Positions 1 to 8,827 of a stretch of 64,000 nucleotides of DNA are shown piece by piece (the stretch's first letter is position 1; the number at the start of each line of letters is the position of its first letter). Origin of the DNA: Bradyrhizobium hipponense (GTDB lineage Bacteria > Pseudomonadota > Alphaproteobacteria > Rhizobiales > Xanthobacteraceae); the NCBI RefSeq assembly GCF_008123965.1, contig NZ_VSTH01000015.1, forward strand, positions 1 to 64,000, given 5' to 3'. The translations under genes and the position numbers were made by a program. The notes beneath the pieces are model-generated. The model did not search any database and had not been told where the DNA came from. It saw only the letters and a list, made by a program, of their open reading frames with translations.

Positions 1-642
1 CATTACGAGAAATCCCACCCACCCCTGCCCTGTCAGCTTCCGATAGCAGGCAAAAAACATCAGATACGCACTGATGAAGCCGAGCGTCTGCTTCGATTCA
101 TAGATTCCTTGCCACTGACCATTGTGCATCCAGCTCTGGTCTACCCCGATCTCGGGCACGAAGACCGCACAAAAAGCCGATGCGGCGACCAGGATGAAGA
201 GACCGAGCGCCGTCGACCTCACGATCTCGTCGATGTCGACGCGCGTGATGAGGCAGAACGCACCGAAGGTCGTCACCATAAGCGCCGCGCTCTTCATGAT
301 CGCAGCGGCGCTGACGCTGCTCCAGAGCACGGAAATGGCGGCCAGAGCATAGAATGCCACCAGCACGATCAGGTCGGGATTGAACTGCAGCCACAGCCGT
401 GGACGCACGAAGGCACTGGCGTAGATCAGGACGCCCCACATCAAGAGAGCGATCGCCTGTTGCAGATTGGTGAACTCCGCGGGCAGCAGCGCGGCGTTGA
501 AAGTGCCCATCGATGCGACCACATTGACGGTGATCGAACCGCCGATGACGATCCTGGCAAGCTTTTCCACGCCGACGCCGCGCGTTGTCCAGATCGCGCT
601 TTCGGGTACCCCGGAATTCACCTCGGTCTGCAGGCTGGCCAT
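1..642 (-). CDS. O-antigen ligase/polymerase-like membrane protein, C-terminus cut by window edge
   Basis: The reading frame opens at an ATG at 642 and stays open for 214 codons to the window edge, so only the N-terminal half is present. A strong Shine-Dalgarno (AAGGAAGG) precedes the ATG. The translation starts MASLQTEVNSGVPESAIWTT and contains several hydrophobic segments. It then shows HNGQWQGIYESKQTLG, which resembles the periplasmic-loop motif (W-x-G-x-x-x-x-K-x-x-L-G) of the WaaL/Wzy/ExoQ family. Such proteins polymerise or ligate polysaccharide repeat units at the periplasmic face of the inner membrane. The flippase, chain-length protein and glycosyltransferases downstream support this role. 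The family call is fairly secure; polymerase versus ligase cannot be decided from half a protein. Confidence 0.75.
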   Translation of the reverse strand, partial: MASLQTEVNSGVPESAIWTTRGVGVEKLARIVIGGSITVNVVASMGTFNAALLPAEFTNLQQAIALLMWGVLIYASAFVRPRLWLQFNPDLIVLVAFYALAAISVLWSSVSAAAIMKSAALMVTTFGAFCLITRVDIDEIVRSTALGLFILVAASAFCAVFVPEIGVDQSWMHNGQWQGIYESKQTLGFISAYLMFFACYRKLTGQGWVGFLVM

Positions 643-969
643 GATCTGACCTTCCTTAAGCACGGTTAATAAATTGCTATCGCGGATCGCGCGCCAGCTC
701 CGCGCCCAAAAGGCTGCACGACATCAAGGATTAGGAATTCGTTAACGATACGTTTGCCATGCGATCGGGGGGCGAGACGCTTTCGGGCAGGCCGACGCCG
801 GGTCTGGTTCAGCGCTGAAGGATCACAAAATGGGTCAAGCGACGGCGCGTAAGCCTGACTTATTAATAAAGATCGCGCCTCACTGGTGTCTGCGCCGGCA
901 CCGCCCTGCTATAAGAGCGCAGTTCAGGCCGATCGGCCTTCCCGAAATGTCTGGCGTTCCCGGTCACGT
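643..969. other. Divergent intergenic region between ligase-like gene and acyltransferase
   Basis: No convincing gene is seen. The stretch is AT-richer than its surroundings and must hold the promoters for both flanking genes. It contains a perfect 10-bp AT palindrome, TTATTAATAA, at 860-869, and a CtrA-like TTAG-N7-TTAA at 731-745, one mismatch from the TTAA-N7-TTAA consensus. If the acyltransferase starts at the GTG at 886 rather than the ATG at 970, the last 84 bases are coding. Confidence 0.4.
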
Positions 970-2106
970 ATGAACAAGGCTAGCGATACGTTCGATGTCA
1001 GCATCGATCACGAGTTCGACTTTTCGTCTCCGGAATACGTCGAGCTGTTCGACAACTCGGCCGCGACCGCGTTCCAGCATCCGCTCTGGCTGGATCGCCT
1101 CTATGCCAAGCTCGCCCTGCATGCGAGAGCGGAGCCACTGATCGTCGTTGTTCGCCGGCGCCTAACAGGCACGCTCGCGATGGTGCTGCCTTTGCTCCGG
1201 ATTCGACGCGGCCCGATACGAACCGTCGAATTCGCCGACCTCCGCGTATCCGACTATTTGGCGCCGGTCTGCAGTCACGAACTGTTGTCGCAACTCCTCG
1301 AGGACGAGCATGCTTGCGCCGAGATCCGGCGCCTCATTCGGCCTTTCGATCTGCTCCGGATGACCAAGCTGCCCGATGGGCGGCTTCCGATCGAGAACCT
1401 CCTGGGGACGCCACGCCGGGTATCCATGGACACGAATGCCTATGCGACCGTTCTTCTCGCCCCGTTTGAGCACTGGCGGGCCAGCGCGATGGATCGCTCC
1501 TATCAAAAGGAGCTCGCAAAAAAGTGCCGCCAGCTTGAGAAGAAGGGCGCGCTAGTCTTCTCGTGCTGCGACGACAGCGCTTCTGCGCTCGCTACGATGG
1601 AGGTGATGAGGAAGCTTCGCGGTCCGCGGTTTCAGGCGCAGGGCGACGGAGATTTGCTACAGCGCCCCGAGTATTACGACTTCTATTCCGACGTGGCGCT
1701 CCGCGGTCTTGGCTGCTTTGTTCGACTCTACGCCATGAAGATGGACGGCAACGTGATCGCCGCCGTGCTTGGACTGTGCCATCGCGACAGCTTCCTCGTC
1801 ATCATGAGCGCGTTTGACATCGCGGGATACAAGAGCCAGTCCCTTGGCGCTCTGATGTTCGAGCGTGTCGCAAGGGATTGCATCGAACGCGGCGACCGGA
1901 TGCTCGATTTCACGATCGGTGACGAGCCCTACAAGAAATCGTTTGGCGGACAGCCTTCGCCGATTTGGGCGGTCACTCAGGCCGGCAGCACTGCAGGCAC
2001 GATCGCCTTGTTCGCACTGAGGCAGGCGCCCTGGCTCAAAGTGGCGGCCAAGCGAATCTCGGAGTTCAGGCTGCCTGCGACCCGCACCTCGTCTCCGACG
2101 CGCTGA
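970..2106 (+). CDS. GNAT/FemAB-like acyltransferase (CelD/BcsL type)
   Basis: This is a soluble protein of about 378 residues with the Acetyltransf_6 (GNAT-like) fold. The central helix YQKELAKKCRQLEKKG is followed by a region with a tyrosine-rich element (RPEYYDFYSDVA) and the C-terminal GDEPYKKSFGG segment. The latter is typical of CelD/BcsL-type proteins, where the K-x-x-[FW] element closes the acyl-CoA fold. In polysaccharide loci such enzymes are thought to acylate sugars or precursors; the substrate here is unknown. The frame extends up to a GTG at 886. The ATG at 970 was chosen because the extra 28 residues look unlike a folded domain, but neither start has a good Shine-Dalgarno. Confidence 0.8.
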   Translation: MNKASDTFDVSIDHEFDFSSPEYVELFDNSAATAFQHPLWLDRLYAKLALHARAEPLIVVVRRRLTGTLAMVLPLLRIRRGPIRTVEFADLRVSDYLAPVCSHELLSQLLEDEHACAEIRRLIRPFDLLRMTKLPDGRLPIENLLGTPRRVSMDTNAYATVLLAPFEHWRASAMDRSYQKELAKKCRQLEKKGALVFSCCDDSASALATMEVMRKLRGPRFQAQGDGDLLQRPEYYDFYSDVALRGLGCFVRLYAMKMDGNVIAAVLGLCHRDSFLVIMSAFDIAGYKSQSLGALMFERVARDCIERGDRMLDFTIGDEPYKKSFGGQPSPIWAVTQAGSTAGTIALFALRQAPWLKVAAKRISEFRLPATRTSSPTR

Positions 2107-2134
2107 CCAACTGAGGGATGCGGACGGGCCGCCT

Positions 2135-3358
2135 TCAGGCACGCAGCGCCGTACGGACGCGCCCGAGCCAGCCCGGCCGCGCCTGGTCGACCCGGTGGAT
2201 GATCTTGCGCCGGAGGAAGTGCAGGCGCCGCCGCACATCCCAGCCGATGTCCCCGCGAGACGTCAGGGCCTGGCGGAAGCGCGCCATTCTCAGCGACTGC
2301 TGGTCCGCCGCAACCTTGGCCGGATCTGAATAGAACTGCGATATCTTCTCTTTGCTCATGCCCTCAGTCATGAGCCATCGCGGTGCATATTCGGTGCAAA
2401 GACGCTCGACGTCCACCAGCAGACGGGCAACGCCGGTGCCGGCAGCAGGACAGTTGGTCTGGAACGCATCGCCGATGAGCACAACGCCCGGCTGCAGGTG
2501 CCCCTCGACGATGGAAAGGTCCATCACCCAATTCTGCACTCGGTCTGTGACGAGAAAATCGCCGAGGTAACACCGCAGTCCCGGCAGCAGGCGCAGAACC
2601 GTCGCTGCCGTGTCGCGACGCAGCTCGCGCATGACCGGATCGGTTGGGTCGCGGAACATGAAGAGATTGGCCCGCATGCCGGCCGGTACCGGGAACAGGC
2701 TGAGATAGTCGATGCCGTCGGAGGCGCGCTCGCCGTAACAGGTCAGAGCGTTGAAATCGAATGGCGCGCCATCCCGGCGCGCGATGGTGAAGCCGAACGA
2801 GACCGAATGCTGCGCGGCCAACAAGCGCCGCCGGATTCCCAGTCTGTATCCGAGAACTCCCGCCATGCCCGTCGCCAGGACGACGAGGCGCGCCTGAAGG
2901 CGCCTTCCCGAGGCAAAGTCGAGATGCTGGACGTCATCGCTGCAGCTCACTGCGGTGACCTCATCAATGATCAGACTCGATGGATCGGGTATCTGACCGC
3001 GCGCCATCGCAACGAGATGGCTATAGGTGAACCCGTAAGCCTGGCCGACGCTGACGTCGACAACTTTGCCTTCCCGGATATTGAGCACGCGGTCGTATGG
3101 ACAGGCCATGCTCTCGAGGCCGCGGATGAAGCCCAGCCTGCGGAACACATCGAGCTGCTGGCTGCCAATCTTTTCGACCCGGAACTCATCCGGATGCACG
3201 GCGCGCTTCTCGACCAAGGCAACGCGATGCCCTGCTCTTGCGAGGACGGCAGCCGCAAGCGATCCGGCAAGGCCTCCACCGACAATGGCGATATCCGCGA
3301 CGATCATCGCAGCCCCGGTTGGCGCGATCGGCTCGGCCGCGCCGCTGTTCGCCGTCAT
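2135..3358 (-). CDS. FAD-dependent oxidoreductase (PHBH / geranylgeranyl-reductase-like)
   Basis: This flavoprotein has about 407 residues. The N-terminal Rossmann motif DIAIVGGGLAGSLAAAVLAR binds the ADP part of FAD, and GVVLIGDAFQTNCPAAGTGV is the second FAD motif (GD) of the p-hydroxybenzoate-hydroxylase superfamily. The start at 3358 is supported by GGGAGG five bases upstream; the frame extends further to 3448 without a comparable ribosome site. The gene converges on the acyltransferase with 28 bases between the stops. Members of this superfamily hydroxylate, halogenate or reduce small molecules. Its place in a polysaccharide locus suggests modification of a lipid carrier or sugar-linked group, but the substrate cannot be read from the sequence. 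Confidence 0.8.
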   Translation of the reverse strand: MTANSGAAEPIAPTGAAMIVADIAIVGGGLAGSLAAAVLARAGHRVALVEKRAVHPDEFRVEKIGSQQLDVFRRLGFIRGLESMACPYDRVLNIREGKVVDVSVGQAYGFTYSHLVAMARGQIPDPSSLIIDEVTAVSCSDDVQHLDFASGRRLQARLVVLATGMAGVLGYRLGIRRRLLAAQHSVSFGFTIARRDGAPFDFNALTCYGERASDGIDYLSLFPVPAGMRANLFMFRDPTDPVMRELRRDTAATVLRLLPGLRCYLGDFLVTDRVQNWVMDLSIVEGHLQPGVVLIGDAFQTNCPAAGTGVARLLVDVERLCTEYAPRWLMTEGMSKEKISQFYSDPAKVAADQQSLRMARFRQALTSRGDIGWDVRRRLHFLRRKIIHRVDQARPGWLGRVRTALRA

Positions 3359-3822
3359 GTCCAGCCTCCCACGGTTAACGACTGTTGCACGTGCAAGTCC
3401 CTCGCCTGATGTCGCACCATGGAGCCAAACGCGATCATTTCTCGACATCGAGGTTAATGAAGAACAGGCATGATCCAGCCTGACGAGATCTCGGCACGCA
3501 CCTTGCTGGTATCGACCTTGCGAATCCGGTGTCCGGCCGCGCGGCGGTGCTTACTGGCGTGCCATTGCGCAGTTGAGCGGCCGATATCGCCTCCCGCCGG
3601 AAGCTGCGCGGCGCTGTGCCGTTGTTCGGTGAGGCGGGCCTTGCCCTATCTGGGACAACTGGAACGATGGTGTTCCACGATGATGCACCGGCGCACCGTC
3701 GCAGCGGTCACGGCCGGAAATATCCTGGAAGCCGTATATTAACACTCGCAGTCTTTTCGCGTGCTAGGCTGCCGCCGGTATCGTAACGTGTTTCCCTCGG
3801 GAAGCCGTCCCTCGTAACTTTC
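3359..3822. other. Divergent intergenic region, flavoprotein/flippase
   Basis: These 464 bases lie between divergent genes. Short frames on both strands look like chance translations rich in Arg, Ala and Cys with no family resemblance. A perfect 12-bp palindrome (3385-3396) sits just upstream of the flavoprotein start. I see no terminator or RNA gene. Confidence 0.4.
3385..3396. promoter_or_regulatory. Perfect 12-bp palindrome TTGCACGTGCAA, candidate operator
   Basis: TTGCACGTGCAA is its own reverse complement. Its near edge lies 27 bases upstream of the flavoprotein ATG at 3358, between that start and any likely promoter. The position and symmetry suit a dimeric repressor. No cognate regulator is evident in the window, and a single occurrence could be chance. 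Confidence 0.35.
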
Positions 3823-5169
3823 ATGATCGAATCCATCATCCAATTCATGCGACGCGACGTGACGCGCGGTGTTGCCGGGACCATCCTCCTGAAGGTCGGC
3901 AGCGGCGCGCTTGCGTTCGCATTGTTCTCGCTGGCGGCACGAACAATGTCGCCGGATGGGTTCGGCATCTTTGCGACCTGGATTTCGCTCGCCCAGATCG
4001 CGTCGGTCGTAGGGCTGGTCGGCCAGGAATCGCTCCTTGTGCGTTTCCTGAACGAGTACCAGGTGGGCGATCGGCACGACCTCACGAAAGGTGTGCTCCT
4101 ATCGAGCCTGAAGATTTCCTTCGTTGCGATGGTGATTGCAGTCGCCGCGATCGTACTGGCGGCGAACATCAGAGGCGATTGGTGGCTGCTGATACTGGCC
4201 GTGTCGGCCTATACTGCCGTGAACGCCGGGCTGATGCTCGGCAGCCAGATCGCGCGCTCGCTGGTCAGCATTCTCATGGGAGAAGGAAACAGGGAGCTCT
4301 TCTGGCGGATCGGCGTCGTCCTGTTTCTGCTTGCAGTGCTGTTCGGTCATCAACAACTCGAACCCGCCGAACTGATCGCCGTCATGACGATTGCCATGTC
4401 GGTGGGTGTGGTCGCGCAGATCATTGCGATTGCGCGAGCCCTGCCGAACCTGCGCGACACGCCGGCTCGCTCGGAGCCTTCGCGCTGGAGATCGAGTGCC
4501 CTGCATTTCTGGGTCGCATCCATCCTCGAGGTTGCAAACCAGTACTTCGACGTCATCCTGGTGTACTGGATGCTGGACCCGACGACCGCGGGAATTTATT
4601 TCGCCGCTTCGCGCCTCGCCAACATCTTCGCCATGCTGTCGGCCGCCTTGTATAGTTTCGGGGCGCGCCGGCTTCCCTCGCTATACTTCAGCAAGAACCA
4701 CCAGGAATTCAAGCGGACGCTGCAGCTCATGGCGGAGGTGACCGCGCTTTGCGTGGTCAGCGGGCTCGTCATCATCTGGATTGGCGGCCCCTACCTCCTC
4801 AACCTGTTCGGGCCCCATTTCGCCGCGCAGCATTCGGTCCTGATCGTGCTCGCAATCGGCACTGCCATTCAGGCCGCTGGCGGTCCGTCCGCAGCCATCC
4901 TCCAGCTCACTGGCCATGAGCGGAAATACGTCCCGGTTGTTGCGGCGAATGTGGCGGTGCGGCTGGTTGGATTTCTTGTCCTCATTCCCTGGCTCGGGGT
5001 GCTGGGCGCAGCGATTTCAGCGACCGTGTCGCTGGCGTTCGCGACCATCGTCCTGAATTTGCTGTGCCGCCGGCTAGCCGGAGTCGATCCTTCAATTCTG
5101 GTGCTCTCGCGCGTCCCGTTCTTCAAGCGCAACGCGTACTCTGTCCGTGTAGCCGATACGACCGATTAA
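3823..5169 (+). CDS. Polysaccharide flippase, Wzx/MOP superfamily
   Basis: This integral membrane protein of 448 residues has roughly a dozen hydrophobic helices. The N-terminal part (GVAGTILLKVGSGALAFALF, then RTMSPDGFGIFATWISLAQI) is the recognisable start of the MOP-family polysaccharide transporters (PF01943/PF13440). These flip lipid-linked repeat units across the inner membrane. The C-terminal half carries the usual LNLFGPHFA and LQLTGHERKYV elements. It converges on the chain-length protein gene with 57 bases between the stops. With the ligase-like and Wzc-like genes it completes the membrane part of a Wzx/Wzy-type export pathway. Confidence 0.88.
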   Translation: MIESIIQFMRRDVTRGVAGTILLKVGSGALAFALFSLAARTMSPDGFGIFATWISLAQIASVVGLVGQESLLVRFLNEYQVGDRHDLTKGVLLSSLKISFVAMVIAVAAIVLAANIRGDWWLLILAVSAYTAVNAGLMLGSQIARSLVSILMGEGNRELFWRIGVVLFLLAVLFGHQQLEPAELIAVMTIAMSVGVVAQIIAIARALPNLRDTPARSEPSRWRSSALHFWVASILEVANQYFDVILVYWMLDPTTAGIYFAASRLANIFAMLSAALYSFGARRLPSLYFSKNHQEFKRTLQLMAEVTALCVVSGLVIIWIGGPYLLNLFGPHFAAQHSVLIVLAIGTAIQAAGGPSAAILQLTGHERKYVPVVAANVAVRLVGFLVLIPWLGVLGAAISATVSLAFATIVLNLLCRRLAGVDPSILVLSRVPFFKRNAYSVRVADTTD

Positions 5170-5226
5170 GGGCGCGGCTCGCGTTTGATAGCCAAGGCGC
5201 CCTGGCATCACGTTGCCGAACGAGGA

Positions 5227-7323
5227 TCAACCAACCAGGCCCAAGGCCTCGCCCCGACGATAAGAGGCCGCCGCACTGGGAGATGCGCGATTGACCACGA
5301 GTCCGGTCGGCACGCCAACAAATCTCGATATCGCAGCCGTCGCTCTGCGCATGGCTGGTGAATCGACAGCACCTTCACGGACCACCAGGAGAACCAGATC
5401 GGCGTAAGCCGCCAGAGCCGCCGCCTCGGGTTGGAAAGCAAGAGACGTCACATGGACGACGATCAGGTCGAACTCCGAACGAATATCGTCCTCAGACAAC
5501 GGCTCTGGCCTCCTGCCCGCGCCGAGAAGCATATCGACGCTGCGAAAGCCCGCGATGGTGGCGCCGTCGCCGTGCCCGTTGGCTCCGGTGGTGCCGGCAC
5601 CGCCGAGATCCGGCTGCACATGGATCAGGACGCTCAGTTTTCCCGTGCTCAAAGCCCACCGGTTCAGCGAACGCGCGACGGTGTTGCCGCCGGCCATCTT
5701 CCCGACTGACATCACAAGAACGACCTTGCCCTGAGGTCCTGGCAATTTTTCCAACCTCTCGACGAGCGGACGCAGATGAGGACTGAGATCAAGTTCGGCT
5801 CCCGCGGATAGCCCGCCCTGCCAGACGTTTTTGGCGACCTCTCCAGGTGCCAGATCGGGAATACGGGCCCACACGGGAGGGCGCGGCCATAGCTCGGGCT
5901 GGCGGGGAGCCGGTTCCGGTCCGCGGATTTCCCGAACGGAGTCGCTGGATCTCCATCCCGTAGCCGCCACGGCCGCCGTCGCGGTCAGAAGCGAGCCAAT
6001 CGCCAGAGCGGCGAGCAGCAAGGGCAGCGGCGGAAGGGTGGAGCGAAGCGGCGGAATGGCGGCCGAAGCAACCTTGGTCTGCGAGCTCTGCAGAAGGCGC
6101 TGCTCGTTCGTGGTCTTGGACCTCGAAAGAAACTGTTCGTAGATGTTTCGGTTGGCCTCGGCGTCGCGCTGCAGCTCCTGCAGCCGCACCAGAGCCTGAC
6201 CATCGACGAGGAGCTGCGATTCAGCCGCCTTCATCTGGTTCTCCAGGGCCCTCTGCTGGTCTCGCTGTGCCTCGTATTCCGACCTTGCAGTTTCGATGCC
6301 TTTCGTCCGCTCTACCTCGATCTGTCTGTTGAGATCATTCAACTGGCTGTACGACATGACGAGATCGGGATGGCGATCGCCCAACACCGCGCGCTTTTGC
6401 GCAATTTGGTCGTTAAGCGCGGATCGCTGCGCCCGCAGGGCACTCAGGAGATCCTGCTTGGCGGGTCCTTCGACATTCGCCTTCACATCGCGCTGCGCCT
6501 GCTCGTAACGGGCTTTCGCCTCTTCAGTGCGGGCGCGCGCAGCAGCAACTTGCTGCGACAGTTCGGTCACGCGCAATTGCTGAGTCGTGGCGTCCTTGCC
6601 GGCATTGACGATCCTGTGCTCGATCTTGAATGCAGCAACGGCATCCTCGGAGGTTCGCAGGCGGTCGTTCAATGTCTTCAGCCGGCCGCCGAGCCAATCG
6701 GCGGCCTCGTCGGTCGCGTCGGTGCGCATGCGCCCCTGGCGGGCGACGAACGCCTCAGCAATGGCATTGGCATAATAGGCAGCCCGTTCCGGCCGGTTCG
6801 AGGTGAACCGGATGGCGATGACATAGGTCAGCCCGCGCCGGGAAATGTCGAGACGGTTGCGGAATCTCTCGAGCAGGCGCGCGGGGTCGGTGTGCCCCCC
6901 GGAAATGTCCGCGTCATCCCGAACCTTGAGCTGCTCGATCAGCGGCTCGAGAAAGCCGTCGGACTTGGCGACTTCAACCAGGCTTTGCAGCGCGGCACTA
7001 TCCTGCCCTATGCCCGGCAGAACGTCCTGCTCCGTGGTCACGCGTTGCTCTCGGGGATCGACAACGACCAGAGCGGTCGCCGCAAATCGTACCGGAATCA
7101 CCAGTAGAACGACGACGCCGAGGGCGAAGATCGCCAGAGCCAGCGTCAGGATGCGGCGGGCGTTGTCCCGAAGAAAGGAGAACGCGCCTGCGACTGTGAG
7201 CGCACCGCCATCGCGTGCGGCGGTACCACCGGCTTCACCGTTCGACCCATTTCGAGTCTGCCACGACGCGGCGATTGCGGCCGATCCGGAACTTGTCGGG
7301 TCTGCGGGGCGACCGAACGTCAT
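5227..7323 (-). CDS. Wzc/GumC/ExoP-type chain-length protein with degenerate kinase P-loop
   Basis: This is a 698-residue inner-membrane protein. TM1 lies at about residues 58-78 (ILTLALAIFALGVVVLLVIP), followed by a Wzz-type periplasmic domain with long coiled coils rich in Gln, Arg and Glu, and TM2 near residues 430-450. The C-terminal cytoplasmic part resembles the BY-kinase/ParA-like domain, but the Walker A position reads MSVGKMAGGNTVARSLN. It lacks the G-K-[ST] needed for phosphate binding, and no Tyr-rich C-terminal tail is present. Known relatives set polysaccharide chain length through autophosphorylation. Here the domain has probably lost kinase activity and may be structural or bind a partner. 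Confidence 0.85.
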   Translation of the reverse strand: MTFGRPADPTSSGSAAIAASWQTRNGSNGEAGGTAARDGGALTVAGAFSFLRDNARRILTLALAIFALGVVVLLVIPVRFAATALVVVDPREQRVTTEQDVLPGIGQDSAALQSLVEVAKSDGFLEPLIEQLKVRDDADISGGHTDPARLLERFRNRLDISRRGLTYVIAIRFTSNRPERAAYYANAIAEAFVARQGRMRTDATDEAADWLGGRLKTLNDRLRTSEDAVAAFKIEHRIVNAGKDATTQQLRVTELSQQVAAARARTEEAKARYEQAQRDVKANVEGPAKQDLLSALRAQRSALNDQIAQKRAVLGDRHPDLVMSYSQLNDLNRQIEVERTKGIETARSEYEAQRDQQRALENQMKAAESQLLVDGQALVRLQELQRDAEANRNIYEQFLSRSKTTNEQRLLQSSQTKVASAAIPPLRSTLPPLPLLLAALAIGSLLTATAAVAATGWRSSDSVREIRGPEPAPRQPELWPRPPVWARIPDLAPGEVAKNVWQGGLSAGAELDLSPHLRPLVERLEKLPGPQGKVVLVMSVGKMAGGNTVARSLNRWALSTGKLSVLIHVQPDLGGAGTTGANGHGDGATIAGFRSVDMLLGAGRRPEPLSEDDIRSEFDLIVVHVTSLAFQPEAAALAAYADLVLLVVREGAVDSPAMRRATAAISRFVGVPTGLVVNRASPSAAASYRRGEALGLVG

Positions 7324-7649
7324 GGATTCTACTCGGATTCAACTGGCGAACACTGTTCAGCGGCCTGCTCCACCGTAAATATCTATGGTTAATCAGCGGT
7401 TACCCGCCTTCTGCATGGCCATGACCAATTGGTTAACGGGATCGCTGCATTCCCGCCGAAATCGACGAATTTCCGTTGTGAAAGAGACCTGTTCGCCCAG
7501 GCTGCGCATTAACTCCGTTGCGCGCTTGTCGATGTCCACTTGAGCTTGGCGTGATAGCTATGGCTACTAGAAGGTCAACAATCCATTCCCTCATCGGGTA
7601 GGAATCCGTGCTCCGCTATCAGCCAAACGCCGAATTGGGCGAGGCAACG
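7324..7649. other. Divergent intergenic region, chain-length gene/GT4 gene
   Basis: No gene is seen. There is a TTAA-N7-TTAC (7389-7403), one mismatch from the CtrA box, and a further TTAACG near 7433. It must hold promoters for both the chain-length gene (minus) and the glycosyltransferase pair (plus). The last 42 bases may be coding if translation starts at the GTG at 7608. Confidence 0.35.
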
Positions 7650-8798
7650 ATGCGATCGTCGACCGCACCGTCCGTCGCGCGACCAGATAACAGCAGGCAG
7701 AAGCCGCGCGTTCTTCTCGTGCAGACCCAGGCCGAGAACGCTGGAGCCCAGGAGATATCCAGATTGCTTGGTGTCGGCCTGACTGCACGCGGCTATCAGG
7801 TCTCAAACCTCTTCTTCTTCCGCAAATCGGACTCCTTCGACGAGCCGCCGAATACGTTCTATTGCGCGTCCAGCCGCCCCGGAGATCCGCTCGCGCTGCT
7901 GCGAATGCTCTGGAGACTCGGTCGCAATATCAGGGCCATCAGGCCCGACGCTGTACTGACCTTCCAGCATTTCGGCAACGTCATCGGCGGAGGGATCTCG
8001 CGTCTCGTCAGCCGCGCCCCTGTTGTCGCCAATCAGGTTTCGTCAGCATTGTCGATGAGCTGGCCGGTCCGCGCAGCCGACATCGTGATGGGCAGCCTCG
8101 GCTTCTTCGACCACATAACGCTCAACTCGCTGGACATGCAGCGCGAGTACTCGCGCTACCCGTCGGCCTACCGGTCCCGCATGACGCATGTGGCGCACGG
8201 CTTCGACGACAAATCGATCGCGCTGCCGAAGGAAACTGCGCGACGACAATTCGATCTGCCGCAGGACAGCATACTGCTCGGCTGCGCCGCGAGGCTTCAC
8301 CCGCACAAGCGGCTTGATCTGGCGATACGTCTCTTGCCCGATGAACCATCCTGGCACCTTGCACTGGCCGGCCAGGGAACCGACGAGGCACGACTGAGGC
8401 AGCTCGCGGAAGAGCTAAAAGTGTCCGACAGATTGCATTTGGTCGGCGAGATTCCGCCGCGCCGGATGGCGGACTTTCTGGCCTGCCTGGATGTGTTTGT
8501 GTTTCCCACCCAGGCCGAGACCTTCGGCCTGGCTGCGGTTGAAGCTGCTAGCGCCGGGGTTCCTTCCGTCGTCACCGATCTTCCCGTTCTGCGCGAGGTT
8601 CTGTCTTTCGAAGGAAGACCCACAGCTCTCTTCGTCGATGCCTCCGATCACGCGAAGCTGTCGGCGGCGGTATCCACGATTCTGGCAGACCAAAACCTGA
8701 GCGACGAACTGCGACAGAACGCCAAAAGCCTGAAGCTGCGCTATTCGGTAGATGCCATGGTGGAGGAATACGTCCAAATCCTCGACCAGATCATTTGA
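7650..8798 (+). CDS. Glycosyltransferase family 4
   Basis: This GT-B fold glycosyltransferase has about 382 residues. The N-terminal domain begins KPRVLLVQTQAENAGAQEIS. The C-terminal nucleotide-sugar domain begins at LLGCAARLHPHKRLDLAIRL and carries the GT4 signature E-x7-E in ETFGLAAVE, followed by ASAGVPSVVTDLPVLREVL. Retaining enzymes of this family add a sugar to a growing lipid-linked oligosaccharide on the cytoplasmic side. The ATG at 7650 has GAGG five bases upstream; a GTG at 7608 in frame is an alternative. The end overlaps the possible TTG start of the next gene, so the two are probably one transcript. Confidence 0.87.
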   Translation: MRSSTAPSVARPDNSRQKPRVLLVQTQAENAGAQEISRLLGVGLTARGYQVSNLFFFRKSDSFDEPPNTFYCASSRPGDPLALLRMLWRLGRNIRAIRPDAVLTFQHFGNVIGGGISRLVSRAPVVANQVSSALSMSWPVRAADIVMGSLGFFDHITLNSLDMQREYSRYPSAYRSRMTHVAHGFDDKSIALPKETARRQFDLPQDSILLGCAARLHPHKRLDLAIRLLPDEPSWHLALAGQGTDEARLRQLAEELKVSDRLHLVGEIPPRRMADFLACLDVFVFPTQAETFGLAAVEAASAGVPSVVTDLPVLREVLSFEGRPTALFVDASDHAKLSAAVSTILADQNLSDELRQNAKSLKLRYSVDAMVEEYVQILDQII

Positions 8799-8827
8799 TC
8801 GCGGGCGCCGGAGTAGATTATCTCGAC

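Noticed and set aside
3470..3742. Plus-strand 90-codon frame between the flavoprotein and flippase genes
   Set aside because: It is Cys/Arg-rich with no domain, lacks a ribosome site and overlaps the likely promoter region of the flippase.
5170..5226. Possible bidirectional terminator between the flippase and chain-length genes
   Set aside because: GGGCGC and GCGCCC can pair, but the loop exceeds 20 bases and there is no T run on either strand.
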